Shown here: piece by piece, positions 22,527 through 33,787 of the stretch | Layout of the letters: each line of letters starts with the position of its first letter | Position numbering within the stretch: position 1 is the first letter of the stretch | Assembly: GCA_014218235.1 (NCBI GenBank) | Contig: CM024766.1 | Location: 65,709,207-65,773,206, forward strand | Source: Colocasia esculenta | Taxonomy: Eukaryota; Streptophyta; Magnoliopsida; Alismatales; Araceae | DNA length: 64,000 nt | Direction: 5' to 3' | The notes under the pieces: generated by a model | What the model saw: only the letters and a program-made list of their open reading frames with translations | Told to the model about the DNA's origin: nothing | Database searches by the model: none | Program-made: the position numbers and the translations under genes

Positions 22527-23978
22527 TGTGACGGACCACGTCGTTCAAACCTGTTAACCTAATAACGAGCTTGATCCTACTCCGCTCCCGAGACAAGCCG
22601 AGCCTCACCAGGGATAACACACCACCAGTCCGTGAAAACACAAAGGAACACACTGATATATATATATATATAATTATATATATATATATATATTTAAAGA
22701 ATCAATATCTCACAATATTTCAATGGATTTACATAGCCAAATTTAAACAAAAGTCAAACTCAATACACAGGCTTGGGGCATACCCCTGGGCACAACAGAA
22801 AAGTAAATTACACTGTTGGATGCGTCAGCCCAACATCGCTGCGACGCGGCTCCGGACTAGAAGATGGGTGAGAAGCCTCCTACTCTGCCTCACCTGAAAG
22901 CAATAAGGGGTGAGCCTCACGAGTCACTAGCTCAGTAGGGAAACTCCCCCAAAAGCCGCAAACCATAAACACAAGAGAAGCAGGAGTAGAACATAGTTAT
23001 TTGTAACTAACAATTCTAATTGAGCATGGAATAATAAACGCATTGCTTAAACAAAATTAATCTAATAACATTAACTCAGTTTAATAAGTAAACGACAAAC
23101 CACACTCAGAAGTACGAGCTAAAGAAGGGTAACGCCAAACACGAGTCACGAAGACTGGTTCACGACACCAGCTACAGACTCGGACAAGCAACACAGGTCT
23201 ACCTGTCAGCCACGTAGCCAAGGACGAAAGGTCCAGCTACCGCTCCACTACATAGACCAACAAACTGTGGAGGCAAACACACACCACAACTGCAACTCAC
23301 ACATCTACAGCTCCATGCCTGGCTCCTTTAAGGTCTCTGGCCCGAGCACCCTAAAGTGAGGCACTGGAAAACTAGGACTAGCTGGGGACCAGTACGTCTA
23401 CCGGTGTCTGTCCCCCAACCAAGAGCATGCTACAAGCGACTAAGTACACCCACAACACACAAGTCGCTGTCCCATTGTCGTCTTTCCCTTAGTCGGACGT
23501 ACTACTCAAGCTACAGAGTGAGGGTGTCCAGGAAGGCGACACAGACCGAAGAAGTACACAAGTACTGGGACAAGACCCTGAGCACTACATGCCTGGCACA
23601 CAAAGAACCTGGGGTACCTGACTCGAGAGGTAACCACGGGTGGCGCCGTATACCCGACTAGCCTCGCACGCACAACCACAAAAACTCAGTAATGCCACTT
23701 TCCACAAGTGTCGATGCACCACTTACCAAAGCTTTACACAATACGCAACGTTAATCCGATAATTGCACTATCACACAAACCCATAAAAGTAAAGCCCTCG
23801 GAACTGTTAACGTGACATAGGGTATTGTCGCCTTTAGAACACGACACCCCGACAGGCCCGTTCAGAAGCAGAACGCGACGGGTCGGCCTATCGAGTTCAG
23901 AACATGACAGGAAGGTATGTCGCCTGCACAGAGAGGAAGCCTAACCCGGATTACCATCTCTGGATCTCGCACGCAAAT
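22527..23978 (-). repeat. Element A 3' LTR, distal part
   Basis: Left part of A's 3' LTR, matching 56302-57725 of the 5' LTR. It holds a TA-repeat at 22654-22695 (shorter in the other LTR), GGGGCATACCCC at 22775-22786, a hairpin TGAGCC...AGCTCA at 22911-22934 and CpG-rich motifs at 23825-23910. It is interrupted by element B after CAAAT. Confidence 0.9.
22654..22695. repeat. (TA)n microsatellite in the LTR of element A
   Basis: TA repeat with one AATTA interruption. The partner LTR has a shorter tract near 56441-56452, so it has changed length since insertion. Confidence 0.9.
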
Positions 23979-26571
23979 TGTAACGGCCCCGGTGCCCGGA
24001 TCCCTGGCTCCCACCAAGAATCCGAACATCGAGACCGCCGCCCATAGGTCTGGAGACCCAGAAGGGCTAACGGATTGGTCTAACAGGATATGTAATAGAA
24101 ATAAATAACAACAAATGTACTAAAGTGCACCACAAGTGAACGAAAAGTGTCCAACACTAAGTAACAGTCTAGTACAGTACCAAAGTAAATAAAGTACAAG
24201 TGCTGAAATAAACGGGAAGGAACACGTCCCTTAGGGGCATACCCCGAGGGTGAAGTACAACTACTGGTGGAACACTGCCACTAGAGACGCCGACTACTGT
24301 GGGCCCATCTCCTCAGTCCGCCGTGGAGGGAGCTGCTGTGAAGTCTCACCTACAAAACAGGGAGTGAGCTTCACGAAGAAGCCCAGTAGGCACTACCAAT
24401 CTCCCAATGGTTCTAACAGCAGAATAGAACTAAGTGCAATAATTAAATAAAGTAGTAAAGTCTATTCTATTAAACAGAGTCAAGTGCGAAAGCGTGAAAG
24501 AAACGACACGGTCGTCGGTCTAGGCATCACAGCGGAACCGGAAAACCTGTGTAAACCAAGGCACCACAAGAACCCAGCTGTAACACAGACAGTAGACACC
24601 GTCTGGACAAACACACTAGCTACAGAACACATACACTAGTTAGCCGGTCAGGTGCGCCACACGCCTTACCCTCGACCAACGGTCCATGTCTAGCACCTCC
24701 GTTAGAGTGAGACGCGGAACAAGAACAACCACAACTGCCGTAGTTTGGCCGGACTACGGTCCTACGCCTGACCCCTCTAAATAGTTCCGGAACCACGTAG
24801 AGTGAGGCAGTGAGAAAAGGACTAGCTGATATACGCCGTACGAGCTACCAACCACCGGTGTCCCAGACTCAACTAAGAGAGCTCTACAAATGACTCACGC
24901 CGCTGTCCCAACATTTTCCCCTACTGTTACCAGAGTCAACTACTCGAGCAAACCCGCCGCCTGAAGCAACACCCTCTGACACAGGCGCATGGGGACCGGG
25001 GGTCCCAGGTAACAGTAACAACCTGCCTCATGGACAAGCCCTCAAGTGCCTAGCATCGGGCGAAGAGAGAGACTAGTAGTAGCACTGCACTAGGAATAGC
25101 ATAGGTGCCAAGAAAACCAAGTCACAGCGGAAGCAGAAACACAACAGGTCGACAGTTAGCACTCGGTCAGAGAGGCAACGTATCAACCCATCGCGACCAG
25201 AACGCGACGGTTCTGCCTATCGTGACAAGGAAAACAGAAGGCGACCCGTAAGCGCGTCGCGATAAGGTCGCGGTGGCTAAGAGTACCGCAACAAGCCTAA
25301 GTCGACTGATTGCAACACGTACCCTGTCGCGACCTCATCGTGATGGAGACGGAGGTCACAATCAGGAAGACCCCGAACACTTGAACGCCAGCCACGTACC
25401 CATCGTGTTAGCATGACGTGGCGGGTCTGGGGCACGTTCAAGAGAATGCAACGCCTCGATACATCGCGACCTGGTCGTGACTGGAAAACCCGTCGCGACC
25501 ACAGCCGAGTGCTCAGACAAAGCAACCCTTCCCACCCCAAACTAAACCACAAAGTACAAACGGGGAAGAGGAAACATGCAAATGATAGGAACATGGTATT
25601 TAACATCCAAACCACCCAATTTACCCCCAAGCATGCATAGAAGGTAAGGCTACACTCACATGAACCTCACACAACTAAATGCAACCCTTCACACCCCATT
25701 ATCCACACAACATGCTAGCCATAAAACTCATTCCATTCAACCACACAATAGCATATGAATCACCTTAGCATGATCCTAGGCTTAGAAAGAAGGGGATTAG
25801 CCCTATGCATGGTAGAACTAGGGAATGGTTTGGGGGTCCCTACGTCAACTTGAAGAACCACCCTAAATGGGCCTTCTCGTAGGATTGCACCCCTCCACCC
25901 TCCGAGCTCCAATGCTCCACAAGCCTCCCACGAACCGAGCTCGTCCTCTCCTCCCCACAAGCCGATGGAGAGACACAGGTGCAACCACAGAGGAAGGAGA
26001 AGAAGAAGTGAGGAGAAGGAAAGCACAAGCAATCTAAACCACACTATAATTCACATCATACTTACCAAGCAAGCCACAAGGATATCCCCTTCCAAAGCTC
26101 ACCAGGAGCTCAACACATAGGGGAACACACAGAGGGGAAGAAGAGGGACGAAGACAACAAAATGGCAAATGGGACTTCTGCTCTGGGCTGAGCAGTTTTA
26201 ACACAGACATTAAGAACGCGACGTCCTGGTCGTCGCTTAGCAACACTAACGCGACACCCTCATTGTCGCGATCTTAAAGTCTGCAAGCCAGACTGCCAAA
26301 CCCAACACGTGGTATGCATACAACGCTGACACCTGATCGCGGCGGGTCAGTATGTCGCATTCATGCATGCATGCGCACACGTGTCTCCACCGTCCAGACA
26401 ACAAAACGACAAAAGAACTATCTACTGTCAAAACTAGATCGCGACAGGGGTGGCCAGCTCATTCCCAACCTAAACGCGATGGCTACCTCCGTCGCCTTCA
26501 GAAGGCGATGGCCCTGCATGTCGCGATCCCAATCGAGAGCTCCTATCCCTGAGGGCAACAGGGATGTTACA
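23979..26571 (-). repeat. Element B 3' LTR
   Basis: 2593 bp, uninterrupted. Contains GGGGCATACCCC at 24234-24245, a hairpin GAGCTTC/GAAGCCC at 24366-24384, acceptor-like AG|GTGAGAC ending at 24350, donor-like GTAGGG at 25843 (minus) and GTCGCGAC-type clusters at 25188-25500 and 26216-26528. No clear polypurine tract borders it on the internal side (26572-26610). Confidence 0.9.
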
Positions 26572-26649
26572 ATCTAACCAACAAAAAAAAACAATTTCGT
26601 CTCGAAATTAAGGGCGAAACTAGGGAAACAAGGGTAAACAAAGTACTTG

Positions 26650-28137
26650 TCACTCGAACAAGTAGGGAAATTGCTCCCGCATCTCATCCACACACTCCGA
26701 AGTGGCCTCGCCACCGGCGCAGTGCTCCCAAACCACCTTGACAAGTGGGATCTGCTTCCTGCAAAGCTACTGCACCCTGCGGTCCACCACACTGACTAGG
26801 TACTCCGGCACGGATAGGTCGGGGGCAACCTCTAGCTGCGAGTAGTCGAGTACATGCGACGGGTCTGGCATGTACTTCCTTAGCTGCGACATGTGGAAGA
26901 CGTCGTGGACACCTGCCAACTAGGACGGAAGAGCTAACCGGTAAGCACCTCGCCCACTCGCTCTAGGATGGGAAAGGGGCCAACAAACCTAGGGCTGAGC
27001 TTTTGCCCTCTTCCTAAACTGAGAACGCCCTTGGTGGCGAGATCCGAAGGAACACACTGTCGCCGACCTCGACTCAAGCTGGCTGCGCCTGCGGACGTCA
27101 GCGTAGCTCTTCTGCCTGCTCTGCGCTGTCTGCAACCTATGCCTGACCAGTCTCACAGTGTCTGCCACACTGCTGCACAACTCTGGACCAGCAACTGCCT
27201 CTCGCCAACCTCATGGCAGTGCAACGGTGTCCTGCACGGTGGTCAACCATACAGAGCCTTGTAGGGCGCCATCCCAATGCTGGAGTAAAAGCTATTATTA
27301 TACGAAAACTCCACCGGGAAGGTGCGACTCCCACGTGCTGCCTCAGTCTAGGCAACACGCTCTCAAAAAGTCCTCGAGCGTCTGAATGGTCCGCTCCGAC
27401 TGCCCGTCTGTCTGTGGGTGGTCGGCTGTACTCAACCTCAGCTCAGTGCAAAGTGCTCGCTAAAAGCTGCGTTAGAAATGAGAAGTGAACCTCGGATCTC
27501 TATCTGAGACAATAGAGACCGGGGTTCTGTGCAAAGGTACTACCTTGTCCACAAACAACCGAGCCAGTGTATCTACTGACCATGCAGCTCTGACTAGAAG
27601 GAAGCGAGCGGTCTTCATCAACCTGTCGACGATGACCCAAACACTGTCATGCCCCTGAGAAGTGCGAGGTAAGCCAGAAACAAAGTCCATGGTGACGTGC
27701 TCCCACTTCCACAAGGGAATGGGAAGCGACTGCAACTCACCACCAGGACGTTGGTGCTCTGCCTTCACCTGCTGATAGGTAAGGCAGTGCGAAACAAACT
27801 CATCGATATCTCTCTTCATCCCAGGCCGCCAAAAGAATACCCTCAAGTCATGGTACATCTTGGTGGAACAAGGATGAATAGAGTATCGCGACCGGTGTGC
27901 TCAGCAAGTACCTCCTCCCTGACGTCTGGAACGTAGAGTCTGCCCGAAATCAAACGCGTTGTCCTCGTCAAGTGCTACTTCGAGCAACTGCAACATGTCC
28001 GCCAAGCCCTCGTCTGCACTCTATGCCTCAAGCACCTGCTGGTATATCGACAGACGAACTATCATACTGGCCAACACTGCTCTCTCTCGGAGGCTAGACG
28101 GTGTGAACACACCCTGAGTGGCATCCTCCAGAAGTCT
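26650..28137 (-). pseudogene. Element B integrase and chromodomain
   Basis: Inserts the cDNA; the chromodomain of such elements is thought to guide insertion to particular chromatin. Frame 27858-27472 shows the zinc domain end (FVSHCLTYQQVK), MDFVSGLPRTSQG (first Asp), VIVDRLMKTARFL and VSIVSDRDPRFTSHF (second Asp). Downstream blocks include RLQTAQSRQKSYADVRRR. Near 26890-26650 the chromodomain reads VPEYLVSVVDRRVQ, IPLVKVVWEHCAGGEAT and EMREQFPYLFE, with the stop at 26650-26652. Stops and frameshifts between blocks make it inactive. Confidence 0.85.
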
Positions 28138-29640
28138 CTAGTGTCTAACCAACAAAGAACTCAAGTGGGCTCTCCTACTCAAAGCATCTACTACGACGTT
28201 AGCCTTTCCCAGGTGATAGGAAAGGGTAAAGTCGTAGTCTTTCAAGTACTCGAGCCACTGCGCTGCCTGAGGTTGAGATCTCTCTGCGTGCAGATTGTAC
28301 TGTAAGCTATAGTGATCTGTGAAAACCTCGAAACACCTCACTGTAAAGTAGTGTCTCCACAACCTCAAGGCGAAACAGACCACTGCAAGCTCCAGGTCGT
28401 GTGCGGGTTAGTGATGCTCATTCTTCTTCAGCTGACGAGAAGAAAGCAACTACTCGACCGTGCTGCATCAACAACAACACCCAAACCAGTACTGACGCAT
28501 CTATGAAGACAACCAAAGCCGCTGCTGCCAGAAGGTACCACAAGGATCGGAGCTGAAGTCAGTCGGCTCTTCAGCTCCTGAAAACGCGACCGCACTCTGC
28601 GTCCACCACAACCGAGTCTCCCGCCTGGTCAACCAGGTCAAAGGCTCTGCAACTTTGGCGAAGTCCAGCACAAACTCCTGTAGTAGCCTGCTAGCCCAGA
28701 AAACTGCGAACCACTGCAACTGTAGTGGGTTGGCCCCAAGAAACCACGACCTCAACCTTGGTGGGATCAACCGCCACACCTGCAACAGAAACCACGTGCC
28801 CCAAGAAGCGCACCTCCTTTAGCCAAAATTCACACTTGCTGAATTTGGCGTAAAGTTGGTGACTCCTCAACGCTTACAACACCAACCTCAGGTGAACCTC
28901 GTGCTCCTCCTCTGATGCTGAGTACACCAGGATGTCGTCGATGAACACCACCACAAATCGGTCTAGGTACTCTCGAAAAACACTGTGCTTCAGCTCCATG
29001 AACGCTGCAGGTGCATTCGTGAGCCCAAAAGGCATCACGACAAACTAGAAGTGGCCGTAGCGAGTGCGAAAAGCTGATCTGGCAATGTCTGACTCGCGGA
29101 TCCGCAACTGGTAGTTACCCGACCTCAAGTCAATCATCGAGAACACTGAAGCTGACTGCAACTGGTCAAACAAGTCATCGATCCTGGGCAAAGGGTACTT
29201 GTTCTTCACGGTCACCTAATTCAGCTGTCGGTAATCAATGCACATTCTGAGGCTGCCATCCTTCTTCCTCACAAACAGAACAAGCGCTCCCTAAGGCAAA
29301 CAGCTAGGATGAATGAAGCCCAATGCAAGAAACTCCTCTAGTTGGCGCTTCAACTCCCGCAGCTCCGCCAGCGCAATCCGGTACGGTGCCTTGGACACAG
29401 GCATCGTCCCCGGAAGCAACTCAATGGAGAAGTCTACCTCCCGCTCAGGCGGCAAGCCAGGTACATCCTCCAAAAACATGTCGGCAGACTCACAAACTAC
29501 AGGCACATCTGAAACATAAATCTCACCAGAATCCGAGACATACACAGAGGCCAAGAAAGCAACACAACCGTCTCGGATGAGGCACTGAGCTCTACAGAAA
29601 GAGACAAAGGGTCGGCAGCCAGACCGGGTACTCGGACGCA
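28138..29640 (-). pseudogene. Element B reverse transcriptase and RNase H
   Basis: RT is read in pieces: DVPGLPPEREVDFSIELLPG and MPVSKAPYRIALAEL (29560-29370), then YPLPRIDDLFDQL, IDLRSGNYQLRI, the catalytic FVVVFIDDILVYSA near 28930 and FSKCEFWLKEVRFLGHV near 28820. RNase H has TDHYSLQYNL, WLEYLKDYDFTLSYHLGKA and VVDALSRRAHL in frame 28383-28138. Several frames are needed and there are stops (for example in the LN*VTVKNK block), so it is decayed. Order and spacing match Tekay-type pol. Confidence 0.87.
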
Positions 29641-29689
29641 AAGCATAGGTGCTCCAGGTATCTCGAACCGCACAGTTTCCGCTGATAAT

Positions 29690-30028
29690 CTACCGTGTAG
29701 AGTGGCCCCAACCAATCCATGCCAAGAATGGCATCAAGTCCGTGGAGTTGCAAGGCAAACAGTCTAGCTGGTAGCTGGTGGCCTGTACCTCGACGGTGAC
29801 ACCCTTCAAGTAACGAAGGGTACGCACAAAGTCACCTGTCGGCAGCTCAACTGCAAGGTCACAGGCTCGCTCCGGAACAAACTCAGACAAGGAAGCAAAG
29901 AACTCCTCATAAGCAAAACAGTGCGTGGCACCCGGATCAATCAAAACTCTAGCAGCTCTTCCAAGGATGGGAACCGTATCGACAACCAGATTAGAGGCCT
30001 CCGCCTCCTCTCTGGTGATGTTCATCAC
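29690..30028 (-). pseudogene. Element B aspartic protease
   Basis: Cleaves the Gag-Pol polyprotein. The frame reads TREEAEASNLVV, then VLIDPGATHCFAYEEFF, in which the active-site triplet is DPG rather than DTG, a form common in plant Tekay elements. The C-terminal part is frameshifted past LDCLPCNSTDL, where FDVILGMDWL-like sequence should follow; a GMDWL-like block is visible in another frame. About 110 residues are open. Confidence 0.8.
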
Positions 30029-30896
30029 CCGACCGCGTCCACGTCCTCGCTGAGGCTGCTGCTGGCGCTGCTGCTGTGGCTGTTGGTACTGACCTTGGTA
30101 CTGCTACTGGCTCTGCACTGGCTGGGGTGGACGGTGCTGAGTCTGAGGTGCCTGTTGCTACTGCTCCTGCTGCTGCCTCAACGGACACTCTCGCCTGAAG
30201 TGTCCCTGCTGCCCGCAGTGGTAACAACATGCGTCCTGCTGGATCTGCACTGCTCCCTGCTGAATGGACTGCTCCACTGGGTATTGCTCTGGCTGACGAC
30301 GCTGCTGCTGCTGGTGACGTCTGCCTCCACGAGTGAACAACTTCTTCAACCTCGAGGTTAGGCCAGCACCGCCTATCCCCGAGGAAGAAGAAGAAGAAAC
30401 ACTCCCTCGGCTGCCCACGGGGCGCTGGTACGAAGAAGACCTCCCGGAGCCTCTACTCTGCTGCGGTTGAAAACGACACTCCCGCTCCAAGGCCGTAGCT
30501 CTCGCTACTGCCACCGCTAAGGTGTCACAGAGGTGACCAGCCATGGCCCACCTTAAGTCCGAGCATAGCCCGGTAATGAACCACTCGGTGCGAGCCTGCT
30601 CACTAGTAGCCACGTGGGGAACGTGTCAAAGAAGCTGCAGGAAATGCTGGTGGTAAGCGCCCATGGTCAGTCTCCCTGTACCAGCTCGTGTACTGGTCCC
30701 TCCTCTCACGACAGCGTAGTGGGAGGAAACTCGCCGTGAAAGGCCACTAGAAACTTCTGCCAAGTGATCTGGACCAACCTCCTGCCCTGAAAAAGGTCTG
30801 CCTCACTGCCCTCAACACTCGTGGGCTGACCCCATCAGCTGATATAATGCCAACTGACCTAATCCTGTTGTGCACAGTCCATGCCTCGAAGGTGCG
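30029..30896 (-). pseudogene. Element B gag, 3' part with zinc knuckle
   Basis: Structural particle protein. Immediately after the D insertion it continues ERTFEAWTVHN, then LRAVRQTFFRAGG, and the frame 30613-30158 holds a Ser/Arg/Gln-rich basic region (LTSRLKKLFTRGGRRHQQQQ) and a CCHC knuckle CYHCGQQGHFRREC. The Gln-rich linker then leads to the protease. Frameshifts separate the first and second blocks. Confidence 0.85.
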
Positions 30897-30901
30897 CTCG
30901 A

Positions 30902-33120
30902 TGTACGACCCGAGAACCGACCCTCGGCCCACGCCGAGGACCCCGATTTTCGTGATCGCCGCCCACGGATCGTGGACCCAAACGGCTATAATCTATGTCT
31001 AACAAGATATGTAACGGAAGTAAACGTAACTATTAAACTAGAAGCGTACAAGCGGAAACAGGAAAGGGGAGCGAGGACCGCTACGTACCACTCTAGTACA
31101 GTCCCAACGCACGCACGCTAGTACAAGTAAAAGGCAGGGGGAAGAACAAGTCCCTTAGGGGCATACCCCGAGGGTGACGTACACTGAAAAGGGGAACCAC
31201 TGCTAGCTACGGGGACTCTGACTACCGCCCGTCCCTCCGCCGGCGCGTGCCCTACCACTGCTGAGAAGTCTCACCTGGGAAAAGGAGGGATGAGCTTCAC
31301 AACAGAAGCTCAGTAGGGACTACCAATCTCCTACTGGCTCTAAACAGGCAGGAGAAATATGAATATCAAATGAATGACAATAGCTTATATCTTCTACCTA
31401 CAAACGGAAGTGCGGAAGCGGAACTACAACTAGCACGGTATGGAAAGTACACATGGTCCGAAACTCCGTACGACTGCTCATCGTGACCACCACACAGTTA
31501 GTAAACATAGACGGAGGGAACTCCGCCTGGACAAAGAACACTAGCTACGGAAACACTACCACTAGTCACGGTCAGGTGCATCCACCGACGTCTTATCCTC
31601 GTCCTGGGTCCTGACCCTCACGTCTCGTCAGAGCGAGGTAGGACGCAAGTAACACAACAGTAACCGCTGTAGTCTGGCCGGACTACGGTCCCACGCCTGA
31701 CCTCCCCAAGCGGTTCTGGGGCCACAAGGAGCGAGGCTGTGAGAAGATGGACTGGCTGGCCTACGCCGGGTAGAACTCCTAACTGTCCTCAGCGTCCCAG
31801 ACCACCCACGAGAGCTCTGCAAGTGACTCACACGCCACTGTCCTAACCACCGTTTTCCCCTAAGCTCCAGAGTCTCCTGGTGGCTGCCAACTCGAGCGCA
31901 CTCGTAGCCCGGAGTACTCCCTCAACGGGCTCCCGAGGATGGGGGTCCCAGGAAACGGTAACAACCTCTCCTACGGGACAAGCCCTCAAGTCCCAAGCAC
32001 CGGGCGAAAGACTAGTGTAGACCGTACTAGGGGACTAGCATAGGTGCCACAGTACAGCAAAGCAAACGGAAACGGTGTCAGGTGAAAACCTGTCTCTCGG
32101 TCGATAATGCGACAGGGCGGACCGTCGCGACCATGTCGTGATGCCCTAGCGTGTCGCGACCTTAACGCGACGCTCTAGAGCGTCACGACCACGTCGCGAT
32201 CGGGCGCGCCGTCGTGACATGGTTGCGGCCTCCGAGGCTACCCGTTTCCAGCCGAGCAGGGTTCCGGAGCAGTCCCTCCAGGAACCCTCCCCAAAACACG
32301 AAATACATTCACAAGGGGGGAAAGGGGATCATGCACGACATGTATTGAAAGCAATAAATCCACCAAACCACCCACAATCCCTCAAAAGCATGGATCTACG
32401 CTCAAAGGAAACCTCACTCAACTCGAGCATGGAGTTCTCACACTCCCAAGCCCCAAATCACAAGGAAACCATGGTCTAGAGGGGAGGGGATCATGCTTAG
32501 GGCGAGAGGGTCGGACATCCCTACCTCCACACGAAGAACGCACTCGTTGGGGCCTTCTCGTAGGAATGGTCGTCTCCTCCTCGCACCGCACGCCACAAGC
32601 ACGACCCCTGCACGAACGGCACGTCCACACCTCAGCACGAGCACCACGAGCAAGGAAAAACACCAAGAAACCACGAGGGAGCTCGAGAGGGAGAAGAAGA
32701 GGAAGAGGAAGAAGAGGGGGAAAATGGGGCGCGCTGTCGGTTTTAAACTGATGGCCCCTCAGACGCTGTCGCGACGCACAGGAGCGTCACGACATGTCGC
32801 GACCTCCCGCCAAGTGCGACACCAAAAGCACGGTCAAACCTCGAAGACCGGAAAGCAACGTGACGGTATGGCAGGTGTGTCAACGCTGCACGACCCTACA
32901 CCTGACACGAGGTTCTGACAGACAGGACGCGATCAAGCCGTGTCAGAACACAGTTTTGCGATAGCCAGGGGGGAGCGACAAGGCGTGATGCTCCCCCCGT
33001 CGCGACATGAACCCGCCAATCCTATCTCGGCAGGCCGCTCTGGCACGACCATGTCGCGGCTAGGGCGCCTGTCGGGACCTTGAGGATGGGGCCTAGGGCC
33101 CAAGGGGGTCGGGTCTTACA
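30902..33120 (-). mobile_element. Solo LTR D inside element B gag
   Basis: TGTACGACCC...GTCTTACA, 2219 bp, flanked by CTCGA at 30897-30901 and 33121-33125. The family is related to B (shared blocks after the start and the GGGGCATACCCC motif at 31158-31169) and lies in the same orientation. It has a perfect 8-bp hairpin TGAGCTTC/GAAGCTCA at 31291-31312, acceptor-like CAG|GTGAG ending at 31275, donor-like GGAG|GTAGGG at 32524 (minus), and GTCGCGAC clusters at 32106-32218 and 32763-33078. Removing it rejoins ENWVHELE with RTFEAW of Gag. Confidence 0.93.
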
Positions 33121-33125
33121 CTCGA

Positions 33126-33649
33126 GCTCATGGACCCAATTCTCTGCCCTGTCAGGATCACGGTCACCAGAAAAAGTAGGAGGTCGAAAATGAAGAAACC
33201 TCTCCATAAGCCTTTTGCGGTCCTCAAGTGCTGCTGCTGCTACTGGAGTCTGCTGCAGTACCACTGGGGGTACGTCTGGCTGGACTGGCACTGCCTGCGG
33301 GGTCGGTGGTGGCTGCTCCTCTGCTGCCATCTCTGTGAACTACTGACTTCCTGCCGGCATCTGCTAACTAAGGGTACTGCGGGTACTCGGGGTACTACCA
33401 AGGACCCTAAAACATCGCTCTCCACCACTGCTCCATGATGGCCGGTGGGGGCTGGGGCGGAAACCACTGCTGCTGCTACTATGGCTCTCCCTGCCGTAAC
33501 GGAATGCCCTGCGACAATGGGTCCCCAGGCTGCTCGAACTGCTGGGGCTGAGCGTCGATCGGCATGTGCTCGGCTGCAACCGACCCGTCCGACTCGAACT
33601 CCTGACGCTCCACCAGCTCATGAACCTGCCTGCGAGTGCGTGGAGGCAT
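33126..33649 (-). pseudogene. Element B gag, 5' part
   Basis: Begins at ATG 33649 (MPPRTRRQVHELVERQEF), four bases downstream of an acceptor-like TTTTGCAG. A Pro/Gln-rich region follows with stops and frameshifts, then the frame 33330-33126 gives DRKRLMERFLHFRPPTF and DRAENWVHELE, the start of the retrotransposon gag domain. Solo LTR D interrupts it there. It pairs with 30029-30896. Confidence 0.82.
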
Positions 33650-33774
33650 GTTCTGCAAAATAGACACAATAAGAAGTTAACAGATAAACTCCAGCAGCTT
33701 AGCAATTTTACTTGTACTTCCTAAGGGACTTTACGTTATTACTTATTTCCACTACAAGTCTTGATAGACCCATT

Positions 33775-33786
33775 GCTCTGATACCA
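33775..33786 (-). other. Element B primer-binding site
   Basis: Minus-strand TGGTATCAGAGC, complementary to the 3' end of initiator methionine tRNA, one base inside the 5' LTR. It fixes the element's orientation. Confidence 0.9.
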
Positions 33787-33787
33787 C

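Noticed and set aside
29921..30361. Plus-strand Leu-rich frame of 146 residues
   Set aside because: It is the antisense shadow of B's Gln-rich gag linker; membrane-like appearance comes from CAG/CTG runs.
33775..33786. Initiator tRNA-like sequence as a tRNA gene (also at 44923 and 56288)
   Set aside because: Only the 12-base 3' complement is present, next to LTR ends; these are primer-binding sites.
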